In this document: piece after piece, positions 1 to 8,991 of the stretch
How positions within the stretch are numbered: position 1 is the first letter of the stretch
Layout of the letters: each line of letters begins with the position of its first letter
From: Clostridiales bacterium
GTDB lineage: Bacteria; Bacillota; Clostridia; Christensenellales; Pumilibacteraceae
DNA: 42,515 nucleotides
Assembly: GCA_015055625.1 (NCBI GenBank)
Contig: SVHU01000023.1
Location: 1 to 42,515 of the forward strand
Direction of reading: 5' to 3'
The notes under the pieces: generated by a model
The model's database searches: none
The model's input: the letters and a program-made list of their open reading frames with translations, nothing else
Told to the model about the DNA's origin: nothing
Made by a program: the position numbers and the translations under genes

Positions 1-2397
1 AAGACGGCAACCTTCGATTACGTTAAAGTCAGAAGTTGCAAGACCGTCTTCGTCGGCAATTGCACGACCTACAAGACCGCCAGTTACACCTCTACTGTAA
101 ATATCAACGTTGTCAAGAGTAAGATTTTTAATGGTTGCGCCATATATACAACCAAACAATCCGTCAGTCCAGTTACGGTTAGTACCGTGTCCTAAAAGTC
201 CGTTGCTTGCATTTCTGGGCAAGAAAGGTACTACAATACCGTTTTTGATAGAATATCCGTTACCGTCATAAATTCCACCAAACGCAGACATTTGTTTACT
301 GCTTGCAGAATAGTACGCACCAATAGACTGAATAGCCATTCCCTGAAGATCAATATCCGCATCCTGCTTGAAGTATACGCCGTCAAACGTTACGTCTTTA
401 GGTGTAGATCCGGAAAGGTCGCCTTTCTTGATTTCATCTGCGATCCACAAAAGATGACCGGGATGATTTATAATATAGGGATCAGATTCGGTTCCCTGAC
501 CTTGGGGCACAACTTCAGCGCCACCCCAAACGTCGTTGGGTTCGTCCTTATCTGCATTCATATCAAAGGTAAATTGGTTTGCGGAATAGAAATATTTATC
601 TTTGGTTGTAGAATAGTATTCGATATCAACATCGCTACCGCCATTAGTAAAACGGAACAATGCAACAGCCGCAATACCGTCAACCTCGCCCCATCCAAAA
701 GTATCGTTGTCAGTAGCAGTAGTATCTTTAGGATCTTCGGCATGCATAAGCGCAGAGTCGATCATTTGCGCGTCAATAAGGAACTGAGAAACAGTATTTC
801 CGTGAACACCTTTACTTTGAGTCATTGTTACACAGTTAAATTCCTGGTGTCCGCAAACGACCATTTTAATATTCTCGTGCAAAGACGCAAACTTATTCCA
901 TACGTCAATACCGTTATTGTTTACTATCACGCTACTTGTTCTTTCTGCATCGGTAAGCATTCCATCGCCGTGTAAGTAATTGTGAAGAGTAATAATAACT
1001 TTATGGTCTTTATTTGAAGCTACAATTTTATTTGCCCAAGTAAGAACTTCGTTAGAAGGATCCCAATCAAGGTGTACGAACAACCATTTATTATCGCCAA
1101 TAGTTATTTTTCTATAAGTATTCTTATAATCGTTAGTAGCAAACGTTCCACCACCGTTTTGTGTAGTAAACTGTGCGGTATATTGAGCGTCCTTTCCAAA
1201 ATAGTCGTTAATACCAGTTCCACCCAGCTTATTTTCGGTAATAGTTGTGCTTCCCTTAGTAAAGCTTACTTTCTTTAAAGGATCGCCGTAATCGTGGTTT
1301 CCGTTAATTACCGAATAATCCGTAACGCCGTTAAGCTGAGAAATTGCATTGTATGCAGTTGCCCACTCGGACGGAATGTCATAGTTTGTTACGTCGCCAA
1401 GTCCTGCTACGTATTCAATCTTTTGCTCTTCAGCATTATCAGCAATCCACTTATAAAGGTTATAAGTTTGCTTTGTGTCATACTCTGTATCATTTTCAAC
1501 GATATACTGAATATCGGGAACGAATGCGAAAGTATAATCATAATCGGCAGGAGTAATCTTAGAACCTTCTACCCATACTTTATTGTAAGTAAGATCAATG
1601 CCGTTCTTACCAGCGTCAGATACGTTTTCACCTACGTTTACACTTAAATCCCAATGTGCAAGAAGATTTTCATTATTTACATCTACACCGTTTGCATAGT
1701 CGCTAGCAATTTCTTTAGCGCTTCTTTGAGAAGAGAACAAAGACATATTGTACAATCTTCCCTTAAAAGTTTGCTCAAGACCTGGACGAAGATCTCCGCC
1801 CACTGCAATAGGATAATCAGTTGCTCTATCATCGAATACTACCCATTGTGAGTTAGTATTTCCACCCGTAATAGCATCGGTTTCTACTGCAACACCGTTT
1901 TTATAACAAGTTGCCGAGCTATGCAACGGATCGCTAACTATCGCAATATGTGTCCACTCACCGGGCTTTATCTCAACTGTATCAAAGTTGATTGCAAGAG
2001 CAGAGTTAACCTTTGTATTCAAAACGTCTTTATATTCAAATCTTGGGCTAATATGTCCGGACACAGAATATAAATCGAAATGGAAATACGGAGAATTGGT
2101 TGATCCGGCGTAAGAACTAATAATAGATCCAGGTCTGGAAGAAGGACTCCAATCAGAAGGCAAGTATACCCACGTTTCAATCGTGTACGGAACCTGCTTA
2201 AGCTCTTCGTCCACCAAAAAGAACTGTTCGCCCTTAAAATCAAATCCATCCGTAGACAAAGTCGGTTTTACTTTACTTACGTACGTTTGAACGCTACTTT
2301 GCTCTGCAAACGCGCTTGTATATGATACGCTAGGCAAAAAAGAAAAAAGCGACATTGCCATTACGAAAGACGTAATTCCTGCAATTATTTTTTTCAT
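1..2397 (-). CDS. Secreted LamG and metallophosphoesterase protein, 3' end missing
   Basis: The minus-strand frame is open from an ATG at 2397 to the left edge (799 codons, no stop), so the C-terminus is missing. The N-terminus is a signal peptide: MKK, a hydrophobic stretch, then a likely cleavage site after SAFA (residue 31). Residues 55-250 look like a LamG/concanavalin-type beta-sandwich (ETWVYLP, GEWTHIAIV, YKNGV, FKGRLYNMSLF). From about 288 there is a calcineurin-like phosphoesterase with the usual metal-binding blocks in order: PDIQ, GLGDVTNYD, GNHDYG, a histidine in TLHNYLHGDG, and CGHQEFN. The visible end (GGIYDGNGYSIKN, GGLVGRA) resembles GLUG-type surface repeats. An AAGGAG ribosome binding site precedes the ATG. 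The protein is probably exported or wall-associated; the substrate is unknown. It diverges from the AraC gene at 2505, a plausible regulator. Confidence 0.8.
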   Translation of the reverse strand, partial: MKKIIAGITSFVMAMSLFSFLPSVSYTSAFAEQSSVQTYVSKVKPTLSTDGFDFKGEQFFLVDEELKQVPYTIETWVYLPSDWSPSSRPGSIISSYAGSTNSPYFHFDLYSVSGHISPRFEYKDVLNTKVNSALAINFDTVEIKPGEWTHIAIVSDPLHSSATCYKNGVAVETDAITGGNTNSQWVVFDDRATDYPIAVGGDLRPGLEQTFKGRLYNMSLFSSQRSAKEIASDYANGVDVNNENLLAHWDLSVNVGENVSDAGKNGIDLTYNKVWVEGSKITPADYDYTFAFVPDIQYIVENDTEYDTKQTYNLYKWIADNAEEQKIEYVAGLGDVTNYDIPSEWATAYNAISQLNGVTDYSVINGNHDYGDPLKKVSFTKGSTTITENKLGGTGINDYFGKDAQYTAQFTTQNGGGTFATNDYKNTYRKITIGDNKWLFVHLDWDPSNEVLTWANKIVASNKDHKVIITLHNYLHGDGMLTDAERTSSVIVNNNGIDVWNKFASLHENIKMVVCGHQEFNCVTMTQSKGVHGNTVSQFLIDAQMIDSALMHAEDPKDTTATDNDTFGWGEVDGIAAVALFRFTNGGSDVDIEYYSTTKDKYFYSANQFTFDMNADKDEPNDVWGGAEVVPQGQGTESDPYIINHPGHLLWIADEIKKGDLSGSTPKDVTFDGVYFKQDADIDLQGMAIQSIGAYYSASSKQMSAFGGIYDGNGYSIKNGIVVPFLPRNASNGLLGHGTNRNWTDGLFGCIYGATIKNLTLDNVDIYSRGVTGGLVGRAIADEDGLATSDFNVIEGCRL

Positions 2398-2428
2398 ATA
2401 TAAATCTCCTTTATATAATTTTTTATAA

Positions 2429-2437
2429 TTATAACAC
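2429..2437 (-). promoter_or_regulatory. Extended -10 promoter for the phosphoesterase gene
   Basis: Read on the minus strand, this is TGTTATAAT, an extended -10 element (TGnTATAAT), 32-40 bases upstream of the start codon. No good -35 hexamer sits at 17 bases, as is common for extended -10 promoters. It is a motif call only. Confidence 0.4.
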
Positions 2438-2443
2438 AAGATA

Positions 2444-2473
2444 TTGACAAATACTAGTTAAATATTGTAAAAT
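2444..2473 (+). promoter_or_regulatory. Promoter of the AraC-type regulator at 2505
   Basis: TTGACA (2444-2449) and TAAAAT (2468-2473) are separated by 18 bases. The ribosome binding site GGAG at 2495-2498 is followed by ATG at 2505. Confidence 0.55.
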
Positions 2474-2504
2474 AATAGCAGAAAGTTGACTTTTGGAGAT
2501 TTTT

Positions 2505-3335
2505 ATGAAATACTTAGCAGTTCCACAAGAAGAAAAAAACAGAAACATTTTCTTTTCGTACTTGAATTACGATTATAATTCTCCAGCGTGCGAAAAAATT
2601 CATTTCCATAAATACTATGAATTTGTACTCGTAGAGAGCGGAACTATGGATGTTTTTATTGACGGCGTTTCATACCTTATAAAAAGCGGGGAATGTGTCA
2701 TTATTCAGCCATTTCAAGCGCATAGTTTTCACTTAAACAACAATAGCAAAAATTTGACCTATAACTTTATAAAAAAATACGCTTCATCATTTGATGCTCT
2801 TAACAGTCAAAAACGAATTTTAAATCCGATTTTCACTCCCTCACCAATTGCAAGTAATTTTATCATAAACAAAACCAAAGAACTTTTCGGTCGTAAAGTT
2901 TTCTTTCGTTCTCTACCGGAGAAAAAACATGAAACCGATATAAAAGCAATCACATACTCTCTCTGCTCTGAGTTTTTGAAAAACGCCGAATTTTTACCGT
3001 CAAATACAAAATCTCAAAACATTATAATGGAAGTTATCGAATACATTTGCGACAACTTTGAACAAAACATCTCGTTAAAGGAATTTGCTCAAAAACACAA
3101 CTATAACTATCAATACCTCTCACGTAGATTTAACACATTTTTCGACACAGGGTTTAAGGAGGTTCTTAACAGATACAGAATAGAACAAGCTATTTCTTAT
3201 CTTGAAGAAACAGACCAACCTATTTCTACAATTGCATTTTCAAGCGGATTTCAATCCATTCGTTCATTTAATGACGCATGCTTGAAATACTATAACAAGA
3301 CGCCTTCAAAAATCAGATCTGACAAAAATAAGTAA
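2505..3335 (+). CDS. AraC-family transcriptional regulator
   Basis: This 276-residue protein has the standard two-part layout. An N-terminal cupin-like sensor (residues about 15-110) includes HFHKYYEFVLVESG and a GECVIIQPFQAHSF turn typical of AraC arm/cupin domains. A C-terminal pair of helix-turn-helix motifs (about 175-272) includes SLKEFAQKHNYNYQYLSRRF and ISTIAFSSGFQSIRSFNDACLKYY. I prefer the ATG at 2505 over an in-frame TTG at 2493 because GGAG lies six bases ahead of the ATG. It is divergent from the secreted phosphoesterase and probably controls it. The ligand cannot be read from the sequence. Confidence 0.85.
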   Translation: MKYLAVPQEEKNRNIFFSYLNYDYNSPACEKIHFHKYYEFVLVESGTMDVFIDGVSYLIKSGECVIIQPFQAHSFHLNNNSKNLTYNFIKKYASSFDALNSQKRILNPIFTPSPIASNFIINKTKELFGRKVFFRSLPEKKHETDIKAITYSLCSEFLKNAEFLPSNTKSQNIIMEVIEYICDNFEQNISLKEFAQKHNYNYQYLSRRFNTFFDTGFKEVLNRYRIEQAISYLEETDQPISTIAFSSGFQSIRSFNDACLKYYNKTPSKIRSDKNK

Positions 3336-3336
3336 C

Positions 3337-3377
3337 AAAAAATGCTCACCAATAATTTCAGGTGGGCATTTACTTTT
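3337..3377. terminator. Bidirectional intrinsic terminator
   Basis: TGCTCACC (3343-3350) pairs with GGTGGGCA (3361-3368), with A-rich and T-rich flanks. It lies between two convergent genes, the AraC regulator and the M19 dipeptidase. Confidence 0.7.
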
Positions 3378-4161
3378 AACAGTTAATAATAAACCTTTCG
3401 GCGTTTCCGGTCATTATATCTTCAACTACGTCATCTTGATATCCAATACGTTTTAAAGCTTCTTTAATCTTGTAAAAATCAGAATAATCATTAATACCTT
3501 TTACTCCGTTATCCGTACCGAAAAAATCCGTACCGATAGCAAGATTTCGAAAAGAAAACTTAGAACAAAAATAATCTATATGAGCAACTAAATCTTCAAT
3601 AGTCGCCTCTTTTTTATCTGTAAGAAAACCACGCACTAAAGTTAATCCTATCACGCCGTTTTTTTCAATAACGGTTTTTATTTGTTCGTCTGTCAAATTA
3701 CGTTCATGCTGACGTAATTTATCAAAACACGTATGACTTACAAGTATACGTTCCGCTTTATCAACAACATTAAAGAAAGTCTTCCTATTTAGATGCGATA
3801 AATCTAAAGCTATATTTTCACTGTTTAGTTTTCCTACGACTTCCTTGCCTTTTTTCTTTAGTCCACAATCCGAAAAAGCACCTCCTCCATATTGATTTTC
3901 GCCATTCCATGTAAGCGTGACAAACTTTGGAGTAAATGACAAGATATCAACAAAATCATCAATCCCGCCAATATCTTCTATCGATAAATTTTTATACTCT
4001 TTTGCCCAAGAATAAGAATTGAGGTAATCAGCATTTTTTCCATTCAAAAACAATGCATAACAAACGTTTGCATCGTCTTTTATATCTTTTTTTATTCTTT
4101 CTTTTTTCTCTATTTCACTTAAATATTCATACGTTATTAAATCGTTGTGCAAGTCTATCAT
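3376..4161 (-). CDS. M19 (renal-type) membrane dipeptidase homologue
   Basis: The 261-residue protein keeps the M19 zinc-binding pattern: DLHND at residues 3-7, a glutamate region SIEDIGGID, LTWNGEN, LDLSHL, SHTCFDKLRQHERNLTD and GTDFFGTDNG. M19 enzymes are dinuclear zinc dipeptidases that also accept some D-residues and beta-lactams. At 261 residues it is shorter than the usual 310-400, with the N-terminal barrel compressed. No signal peptide is visible, so it should be cytoplasmic. No clear ribosome binding site precedes the ATG. It stands alone between two terminators. Confidence 0.8.
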   Translation of the reverse strand: MIDLHNDLITYEYLSEIEKKERIKKDIKDDANVCYALFLNGKNADYLNSYSWAKEYKNLSIEDIGGIDDFVDILSFTPKFVTLTWNGENQYGGGAFSDCGLKKKGKEVVGKLNSENIALDLSHLNRKTFFNVVDKAERILVSHTCFDKLRQHERNLTDEQIKTVIEKNGVIGLTLVRGFLTDKKEATIEDLVAHIDYFCSKFSFRNLAIGTDFFGTDNGVKGINDYSDFYKIKEALKRIGYQDDVVEDIMTGNAERFIINC

Positions 4162-4197
4162 AGTTATTTATATGGATTTTACCTAGTTAAAGTTACA

Positions 4198-4236
4198 AAA
4201 AAAACAGCCTTTAGTTAAAAGACTGTTTTTTGTTTT
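4198..4236 (-). terminator. Intrinsic terminator after ispH-S1
   Basis: On the minus strand AAACAG..CTTTTAACTAAAG..CTGTTT folds into a hairpin followed by a run of T residues. It lies 10-48 bases past the stop codon of the ispH-S1 gene. Confidence 0.75.
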
Positions 4237-4245
4237 TAAGTTTAA

Positions 4246-6315
4246 TTAGAACTGAATATCCTTAAGAAGATCTGCGAAAGGATTGTTTGCGGTATCTTCG
4301 CTCCACTCCTTGCTCTCTTCGTTTTCGTCATTCTTCTTAGCCTTTACTTTCTTTACCTTCTTTGCGGTATCTTCGGTTGCTTCGGGAGCAACTTCTTCTA
4401 CTGGCTTAACTTCTTCAGGAAGGCATGCCTTGATAGAAAGGTTGATCTTGCGATTAGCTTCGTCATAAGGCATAACCATAACTTCAACCTCATCGCCAAC
4501 CTTTGCAACTTCGTTGATATCTTTTACGAAAGTTCTAGAAACTTCGGATACGTGAACAAGACCTTCGATCTTGGGTTCAACTTCAACGAATACACCAAAA
4601 GGAACAACGCTAACGATCTTACCAACAAGCTTAGATCCAACAGGATGATTCTCCATACAAGCAACGAAAGGATGGGGCTGTAACTGCTTGTATCCCAAAG
4701 AAACCTTGTTCTTTTCTCTGTCAGCAGAGAGAACGAGGAACTCGTAGTTCTTACCAACTTCCAATACTTCGTCAACAGTCTTGATGTGAGTCCAAGAAAG
4801 ATCTACAATGTGAGCCAAGCAATCAAAGCCATCAACGCTTACAAATGCGCCAAATGGAGCAATACGCTTAACAACACCGCTTACAACAACGTTTGGAACA
4901 ACGTTAGCCCAGAAGATTTCTTCCTTAACTTTTCTTTCCTCTTCAACAACCTTACGGTGAGAAACAACGATCTTGTGCTTTCCGTCATCAATTTCGAGAG
5001 CGGAAACAACAAACTCTTTGCCAACAAAAGGCTTAAGATCCTTAATGAACTTTTCCTTTACCTGGGACGCGGGCATAAATACGGTATAAGTACCGAGTTT
5101 AGACAACAAACCTCCCTTTACTTCCTTTTCGATTTTAATGGTAAAGGTTTCGCCGTTACGGATTGTTTCTACAATTTTGTCAGCTTCCTTAATAGCGTCA
5201 ACAGCTTTCTTGGAAAGGATAACGCATCCACTTTCAGGGTCGTTAGCTGTAACGATCTTAACTTCGATTTGATCACCCTCAACAAACTGAGCAGGATCAT
5301 ACGAACCGTCGATGTTTACGTCTTCTTTACGAACAAGACCATCTTTCTTTCCACCGATGTTTACAAGAATACCGTTTTCGTCTGCCGAAACTACGGTTCC
5401 CTTAATACGCTTTCCGGGTCTGTAGTCAACAAAAGATTCTTCTACTGCTTTTGCAAAATCTTCCGTAACTTTTGCTTCAAAATTCTCCATGTACTTTTTT
5501 ACCTCCATAATCGATTCCTTTGGAACCGACGCACCCGCTATTATTCCAATAGCGTCTTTCGTGCTAAAATTTATTCTTTCTAAATCACAAAGGGAAGAGA
5601 TATAATAGGTATTAACGTTTATCGCTTTACTTACGGAAAACAGTTTAGCAGTATTAGAACTGTTTTTACTTCCGATAACCAAAACTTTATCACATTTGGA
5701 CGCTAAAATTTCCGCTTCCTTTTGACGACCAACAGTAGTATAACAAATTGTATTAAAAATTTCAACTGTTTTAAGTTGTATATTTGCAATTTTTTTTAAA
5801 AATATATTATATAAGGGTACCGAAAAGGTAGTTTGCTGAACAAAACACACTTTTTCGTCCGGGTCAAGTGATTCTATGCCAATAAAATCGTCCTTTCCAT
5901 CCCATATAACAGGTTGACTGTTACATCTGCCTGCGATTCCAATTACTTCAGGATGAGTTGGCTCTCCCAAAATTATTATCTTATATCCGTCAGCTGAATA
6001 CTTATCAACAATGGTGTGTATCTTAGATACGAATGGGCAGGTTCTATCAATTACCGTAGCCCCGGTTTCTCTGATTTCCCGCTCCGTCTTTGCGCTTACT
6101 CCGTGTGAACGAATAATCACAGTATCATCGTGCTTTATCTCACTAACATCGTTAACAACTCTTACGCCTCTTGCCCTTAACGAATTCGTAACACTCTCAT
6201 TGTGTATAAGCTCGCCAAACGTGCAAGTATGCTCTCCTGCTTTTTCGATAGCTGTGTCAACGGCACTTTTAACACCAAAACAAAAACCGCTTTTTTCCGA
6301 TACGATTATCTTCAT
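4246..6315 (-). CDS. ispH: IspH (HMBPP reductase) fused to four S1 RNA-binding domains
   Basis: Residues 1-285 are 4-hydroxy-3-methylbut-2-enyl diphosphate reductase, the last step of the MEP isoprenoid pathway. The three [4Fe-4S] cysteines are visible at C12 (GFCFGV), C93 (RTCPFV) and C191 (NTICYTT), with substrate-site residues H38, H71, H121 and E123. From about residue 300 there are four S1/OB domains (starting near 303, 388, 474 and 562), as in ribosomal protein S1, followed by a charged Lys/Glu-rich tail. This IspH-S1 fusion is known in Clostridia and probably serves as both enzyme and S1-like translation factor. It starts two bases after the plsC stop and lacks its own strong ribosome binding site, which suggests translational coupling. 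It is the last gene of the baiN-cmk-plsC-ispH operon. Confidence 0.95.
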   Translation of the reverse strand: MKIIVSEKSGFCFGVKSAVDTAIEKAGEHTCTFGELIHNESVTNSLRARGVRVVNDVSEIKHDDTVIIRSHGVSAKTEREIRETGATVIDRTCPFVSKIHTIVDKYSADGYKIIILGEPTHPEVIGIAGRCNSQPVIWDGKDDFIGIESLDPDEKVCFVQQTTFSVPLYNIFLKKIANIQLKTVEIFNTICYTTVGRQKEAEILASKCDKVLVIGSKNSSNTAKLFSVSKAINVNTYYISSLCDLERINFSTKDAIGIIAGASVPKESIMEVKKYMENFEAKVTEDFAKAVEESFVDYRPGKRIKGTVVSADENGILVNIGGKKDGLVRKEDVNIDGSYDPAQFVEGDQIEVKIVTANDPESGCVILSKKAVDAIKEADKIVETIRNGETFTIKIEKEVKGGLLSKLGTYTVFMPASQVKEKFIKDLKPFVGKEFVVSALEIDDGKHKIVVSHRKVVEEERKVKEEIFWANVVPNVVVSGVVKRIAPFGAFVSVDGFDCLAHIVDLSWTHIKTVDEVLEVGKNYEFLVLSADREKNKVSLGYKQLQPHPFVACMENHPVGSKLVGKIVSVVPFGVFVEVEPKIEGLVHVSEVSRTFVKDINEVAKVGDEVEVMVMPYDEANRKINLSIKACLPEEVKPVEEVAPEATEDTAKKVKKVKAKKNDENEESKEWSEDTANNPFADLLKDIQF

Positions 6316-6317
6316 AA

Positions 6318-7031
6318 CTAGTCAATCTTTATAACAAAACTCTTTTTCTTTTGAATCTTCTTTTGTTGTTTGTAAAGCTTTTTAAGTTTTTTAGCCCCAT
6401 TGTCTGCCATGTAAGCGTCCATAAAAGCTTTAGCTTCCACCATTTTATCATAAAGAATTTGATTAGCTTCAGCTAAAGCTTCAGAATCAAGTTTTCTACC
6501 CTTAAAGTCTGCAAAATCAAACGGTTTACCAACGTACAAATAATTACGACGGAAAGCCTTATGCTTTTTGTAAATCATTATAGGCAAAACCATTGCTCCA
6601 GTCTTTATTGCAAACAAAGCTGTTCCTTCTTTTAATGGCTGAATATCAGTAGTTCCTGTCTTGTTTCGCGTACCCTCGGGGAAAATCATAACATCTTCAC
6701 CATTCTTTATAGCACGCAATATTGCTTTTACTGCAACTAAATCTCCACCGGACTTTTCTCTATCGATTGGAATACCGCCAAGGTCTTTTAACCATCTGCT
6801 GATTAAAGGCATTTTGCCTGTTTCTTTCTTTGTTACAAAACGCATATATGAATCCATATGCGTAATATAGAAAATAGGATCGAAAAACTGCAAGTGGTTT
6901 CCTACAATAAATTTCGTATCGCTAGGAATTTCATTTCCAAAAAAATATGCGGGACAAAGGCGCCTACCTATCCATCCCATTGTTTTTTTATATTTTGCGT
7001 GCCATTCACGTGGCGTTAATTCTTTTTTCAT
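6318..7031 (-). CDS. plsC: 1-acyl-sn-glycerol-3-phosphate acyltransferase
   Basis: This 237-residue PlsC/LPLAT protein makes phosphatidic acid from lysophosphatidic acid at the membrane. The catalytic HX4D is NHLQFFD (H46, D51), and the glycerol-phosphate-binding motif FPEGTRN is at 117-123. The C-terminus is strongly basic, which suits membrane contact. A TTG 33 bases upstream would overlap cmk; I take the ATG at 7031, which follows the cmk stop by two bases. cmk-plsC-ispH is a common clostridial gene order. Confidence 0.9.
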   Translation of the reverse strand: MKKELTPREWHAKYKKTMGWIGRRLCPAYFFGNEIPSDTKFIVGNHLQFFDPIFYITHMDSYMRFVTKKETGKMPLISRWLKDLGGIPIDREKSGGDLVAVKAILRAIKNGEDVMIFPEGTRNKTGTTDIQPLKEGTALFAIKTGAMVLPIMIYKKHKAFRRNYLYVGKPFDFADFKGRKLDSEALAEANQILYDKMVEAKAFMDAYMADNGAKKLKKLYKQQKKIQKKKSFVIKID

Positions 7032-7033
7032 AA

Positions 7034-7684
7034 TTATTTTACTATCTCCGAAATTTTTGAGCAAACCTGCTCGATATTCATACCCGTAGTGTCAAGCTCA
7101 ATAGCATCGTCAGCTTTCTTTAAGGGTGAGGTTACACGATGCGAATCGTTATAATCTCTTTGTTCTATCTCTTTTTTAATATTTTCATAATCGGCGGTTT
7201 GTCCTTTTTCGAGAAGCTCCTTATATCGTCTTGTAGCTCGCTCTTCTACCGTAGCTGTTAAAAAGAATTTATACTCGGCATTAGGAAAAACAACCGTACC
7301 AATATCTCTTCCGTCCAAAACAGTACTTTGCTTGCTTGCAATTTTACGTTGCATTTCTACAAGCTTTTCTCTGACAAACGGTAAAGCAGATACGTCTGAC
7401 GCCATTTTAGATATATGATTAAGACGAATCTCTTTGCTTACGTCCTTTCCGTCCAACCATACGGTTTGAGTTCCGTCGACGTATCTTATTTCTATTTCGG
7501 CATTATCAAGAAGCTCTTTTACTCTATCGTGATTATCAACACCGCAACCGTCGTTATATACTTTTAGACCAATAGCTCTATACATTGCACCCGTATCAAG
7601 ATATACAATATTGAGCTTTTTTGCCAAAAATTTGGCAACCGTACTTTTTCCTGCTCCTGCAGGTCCGTCAATAGCTATAACCAT
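7034..7684 (-). CDS. cmk: Cytidylate kinase
   Basis: CMP/dCMP kinase, phosphorylating CMP with ATP in pyrimidine salvage and nucleotide supply. The P-loop GPAGAGKST is at residues 6-14, followed by LDTGAMYRA, the nucleotide-binding DGRDIGTVVFP block, and an R-rich lid (ERATRRYKE, IEQRDYNDS). At 216 residues it has the usual length. It overlaps the upstream flavoprotein gene by 17 bases, consistent with co-transcription and coupled translation. Confidence 0.97.
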   Translation of the reverse strand: MVIAIDGPAGAGKSTVAKFLAKKLNIVYLDTGAMYRAIGLKVYNDGCGVDNHDRVKELLDNAEIEIRYVDGTQTVWLDGKDVSKEIRLNHISKMASDVSALPFVREKLVEMQRKIASKQSTVLDGRDIGTVVFPNAEYKFFLTATVEERATRRYKELLEKGQTADYENIKKEIEQRDYNDSHRVTSPLKKADDAIELDTTGMNIEQVCSKISEIVK

Positions 7685-8909
7685 TTTGTTTCTCCTTTTC
7701 TTCTTTGTTTACGCTCTCTGCAACAAGTTTTGCCGTTGAAAGCGCAATTTGTATATTATATCCACCCGTAAGGGCATCAACGTCAATTATTTCGCCTGCA
7801 AAATACAAACCTTTTACCTTTTTACTCTGCATATCAGTGGGATTGATTTCCTTTACATTAACTCCACCACAAGTTACTATTCCTCTAGAAATATCCGATA
7901 ATCTTTTTATCGTAAATTTCATAGATTTAAGTCCCAACATAAGCGCTCGCCTTTCTTCTTTCGTAACTCTATCCACACGCTTATTTGCAAGTATTTTACA
8001 ATACGATAAATAGTACGAAATCATTTTTGAGGGAAGCAACGTTCTTGCAACGTCCTCAACCGTTTTGTTTTCTTTTTTTGAAAACTCTCTGAGCAACCTG
8101 TTTTCTAGAGTTTCTTCGCTAAGCGCAGGTTTTAAGTCCAGATATATCTCAGTTTTATTTAGATCTGTTTTATTTATTTTGCTACTTAAAGATAAAACCG
8201 TAGGTCCGCACAAGCCTTTTTTGAAAAACTCGGCGTCACCAAACTCTTCATACGTCTTTTTACCGCATACCGCTTTTACTTTTACGTTTTTCAAATCTAA
8301 AAACGCAAGAGAAGATACGTCTTCGTTAGTTTCTATCGGCACAAGGGCAGGATATAAATCAGATATTGTATGTCCGAGATTTTTAGCAATCTCAAAACCG
8401 CTTCCGTTACTTCCTGTTTCCGGATAACTGACTCCTCCCGTACAAAGAACTACTCTATCAAAAACATTTTCACTTCCGTCCTCTTGTACAACAATAAATC
8501 CGTCGCCGTCAGTTTTTACATCGCGTACTTTTTGATAAACAAACTTTGTTCTTCCGTTTTTGCACATATTTATAAGAGTTGCAGTAACGTCTTGAGCTTT
8601 GCCAGACTTTGGAAATACACGCCTGCCACGCTCCGTAACAAGTTCCAATCCGTTCTTTTCAAACGTTTCTATCGTATCGTTTGGAGAAAAAGCTCGCATT
8701 GCACTATATAAAAACCTAGGGTTAGTAACAACATTCTCCAAAAATTCATCAACTGTACAAGCATTTGTAATATTACAACGCCCTTTGCCCGTAATATTAA
8801 GTTTTACGCCCGGTTTGGTATTTGATTCAAAAATCGTAACTTCAGAATACTTTAGTTGCGACGAAACAAACAATCCGGCAGGGCCAGCGCCTATTACAGC
8901 TACTTTCAT
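7668..8909 (-). CDS. BaiN/HI0933-family FAD-dependent flavoprotein
   Basis: The 413-residue protein begins with the dinucleotide-binding GAGPAG (residues 7-12) and has the family block PGVKLNITGKGRCNITNAC. It also has CTGGVSYPETGSNGSGF and, near the end, a second FAD contact in LYFAGEIIDVDALTGGYN. This is the HI0933/YhiN/BaiN family of NAD(P)/FAD oxidoreductases, often annotated as aminoacetone oxidase-like; the substrate is generally unknown. It is the first gene of the cmk-plsC-ispH operon. GGAG lies five bases ahead of the ATG and a good promoter lies upstream. Confidence 0.88.
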   Translation of the reverse strand: MKVAVIGAGPAGLFVSSQLKYSEVTIFESNTKPGVKLNITGKGRCNITNACTVDEFLENVVTNPRFLYSAMRAFSPNDTIETFEKNGLELVTERGRRVFPKSGKAQDVTATLINMCKNGRTKFVYQKVRDVKTDGDGFIVVQEDGSENVFDRVVLCTGGVSYPETGSNGSGFEIAKNLGHTISDLYPALVPIETNEDVSSLAFLDLKNVKVKAVCGKKTYEEFGDAEFFKKGLCGPTVLSLSSKINKTDLNKTEIYLDLKPALSEETLENRLLREFSKKENKTVEDVARTLLPSKMISYYLSYCKILANKRVDRVTKEERRALMLGLKSMKFTIKRLSDISRGIVTCGGVNVKEINPTDMQSKKVKGLYFAGEIIDVDALTGGYNIQIALSTAKLVAESVNKEEKEKQNGYSY

Positions 8910-8932
8910 ATAAACTCCAAACTTTTTTCTAT

Positions 8933-8961
8933 ATTATACACAAAATAAATAAATTAATCAA
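8933..8961 (-). promoter_or_regulatory. Promoter of the flavoprotein-cmk-plsC-ispH operon
   Basis: On the minus strand TTGATT (8961-8956), a 17-base spacer and a perfect TATAAT (8938-8933) lie just upstream of the flavoprotein start. Confidence 0.75.
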
Positions 8962-8991
8962 GTATTTGAAAGTTAATATCAACCCTACAAC

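Noticed and set aside
292..975. Long plus-strand open frame of 227 codons
   Set aside because: It lies antisense to the secreted phosphoesterase gene, has no ribosome binding site and shows no coherent domain; the minus-strand frame has all family motifs.
4786..5583. Plus-strand open frame of 265 codons
   Set aside because: It is antisense to the S1 region of ispH-S1; composition is that of a shadow frame, with no motif.
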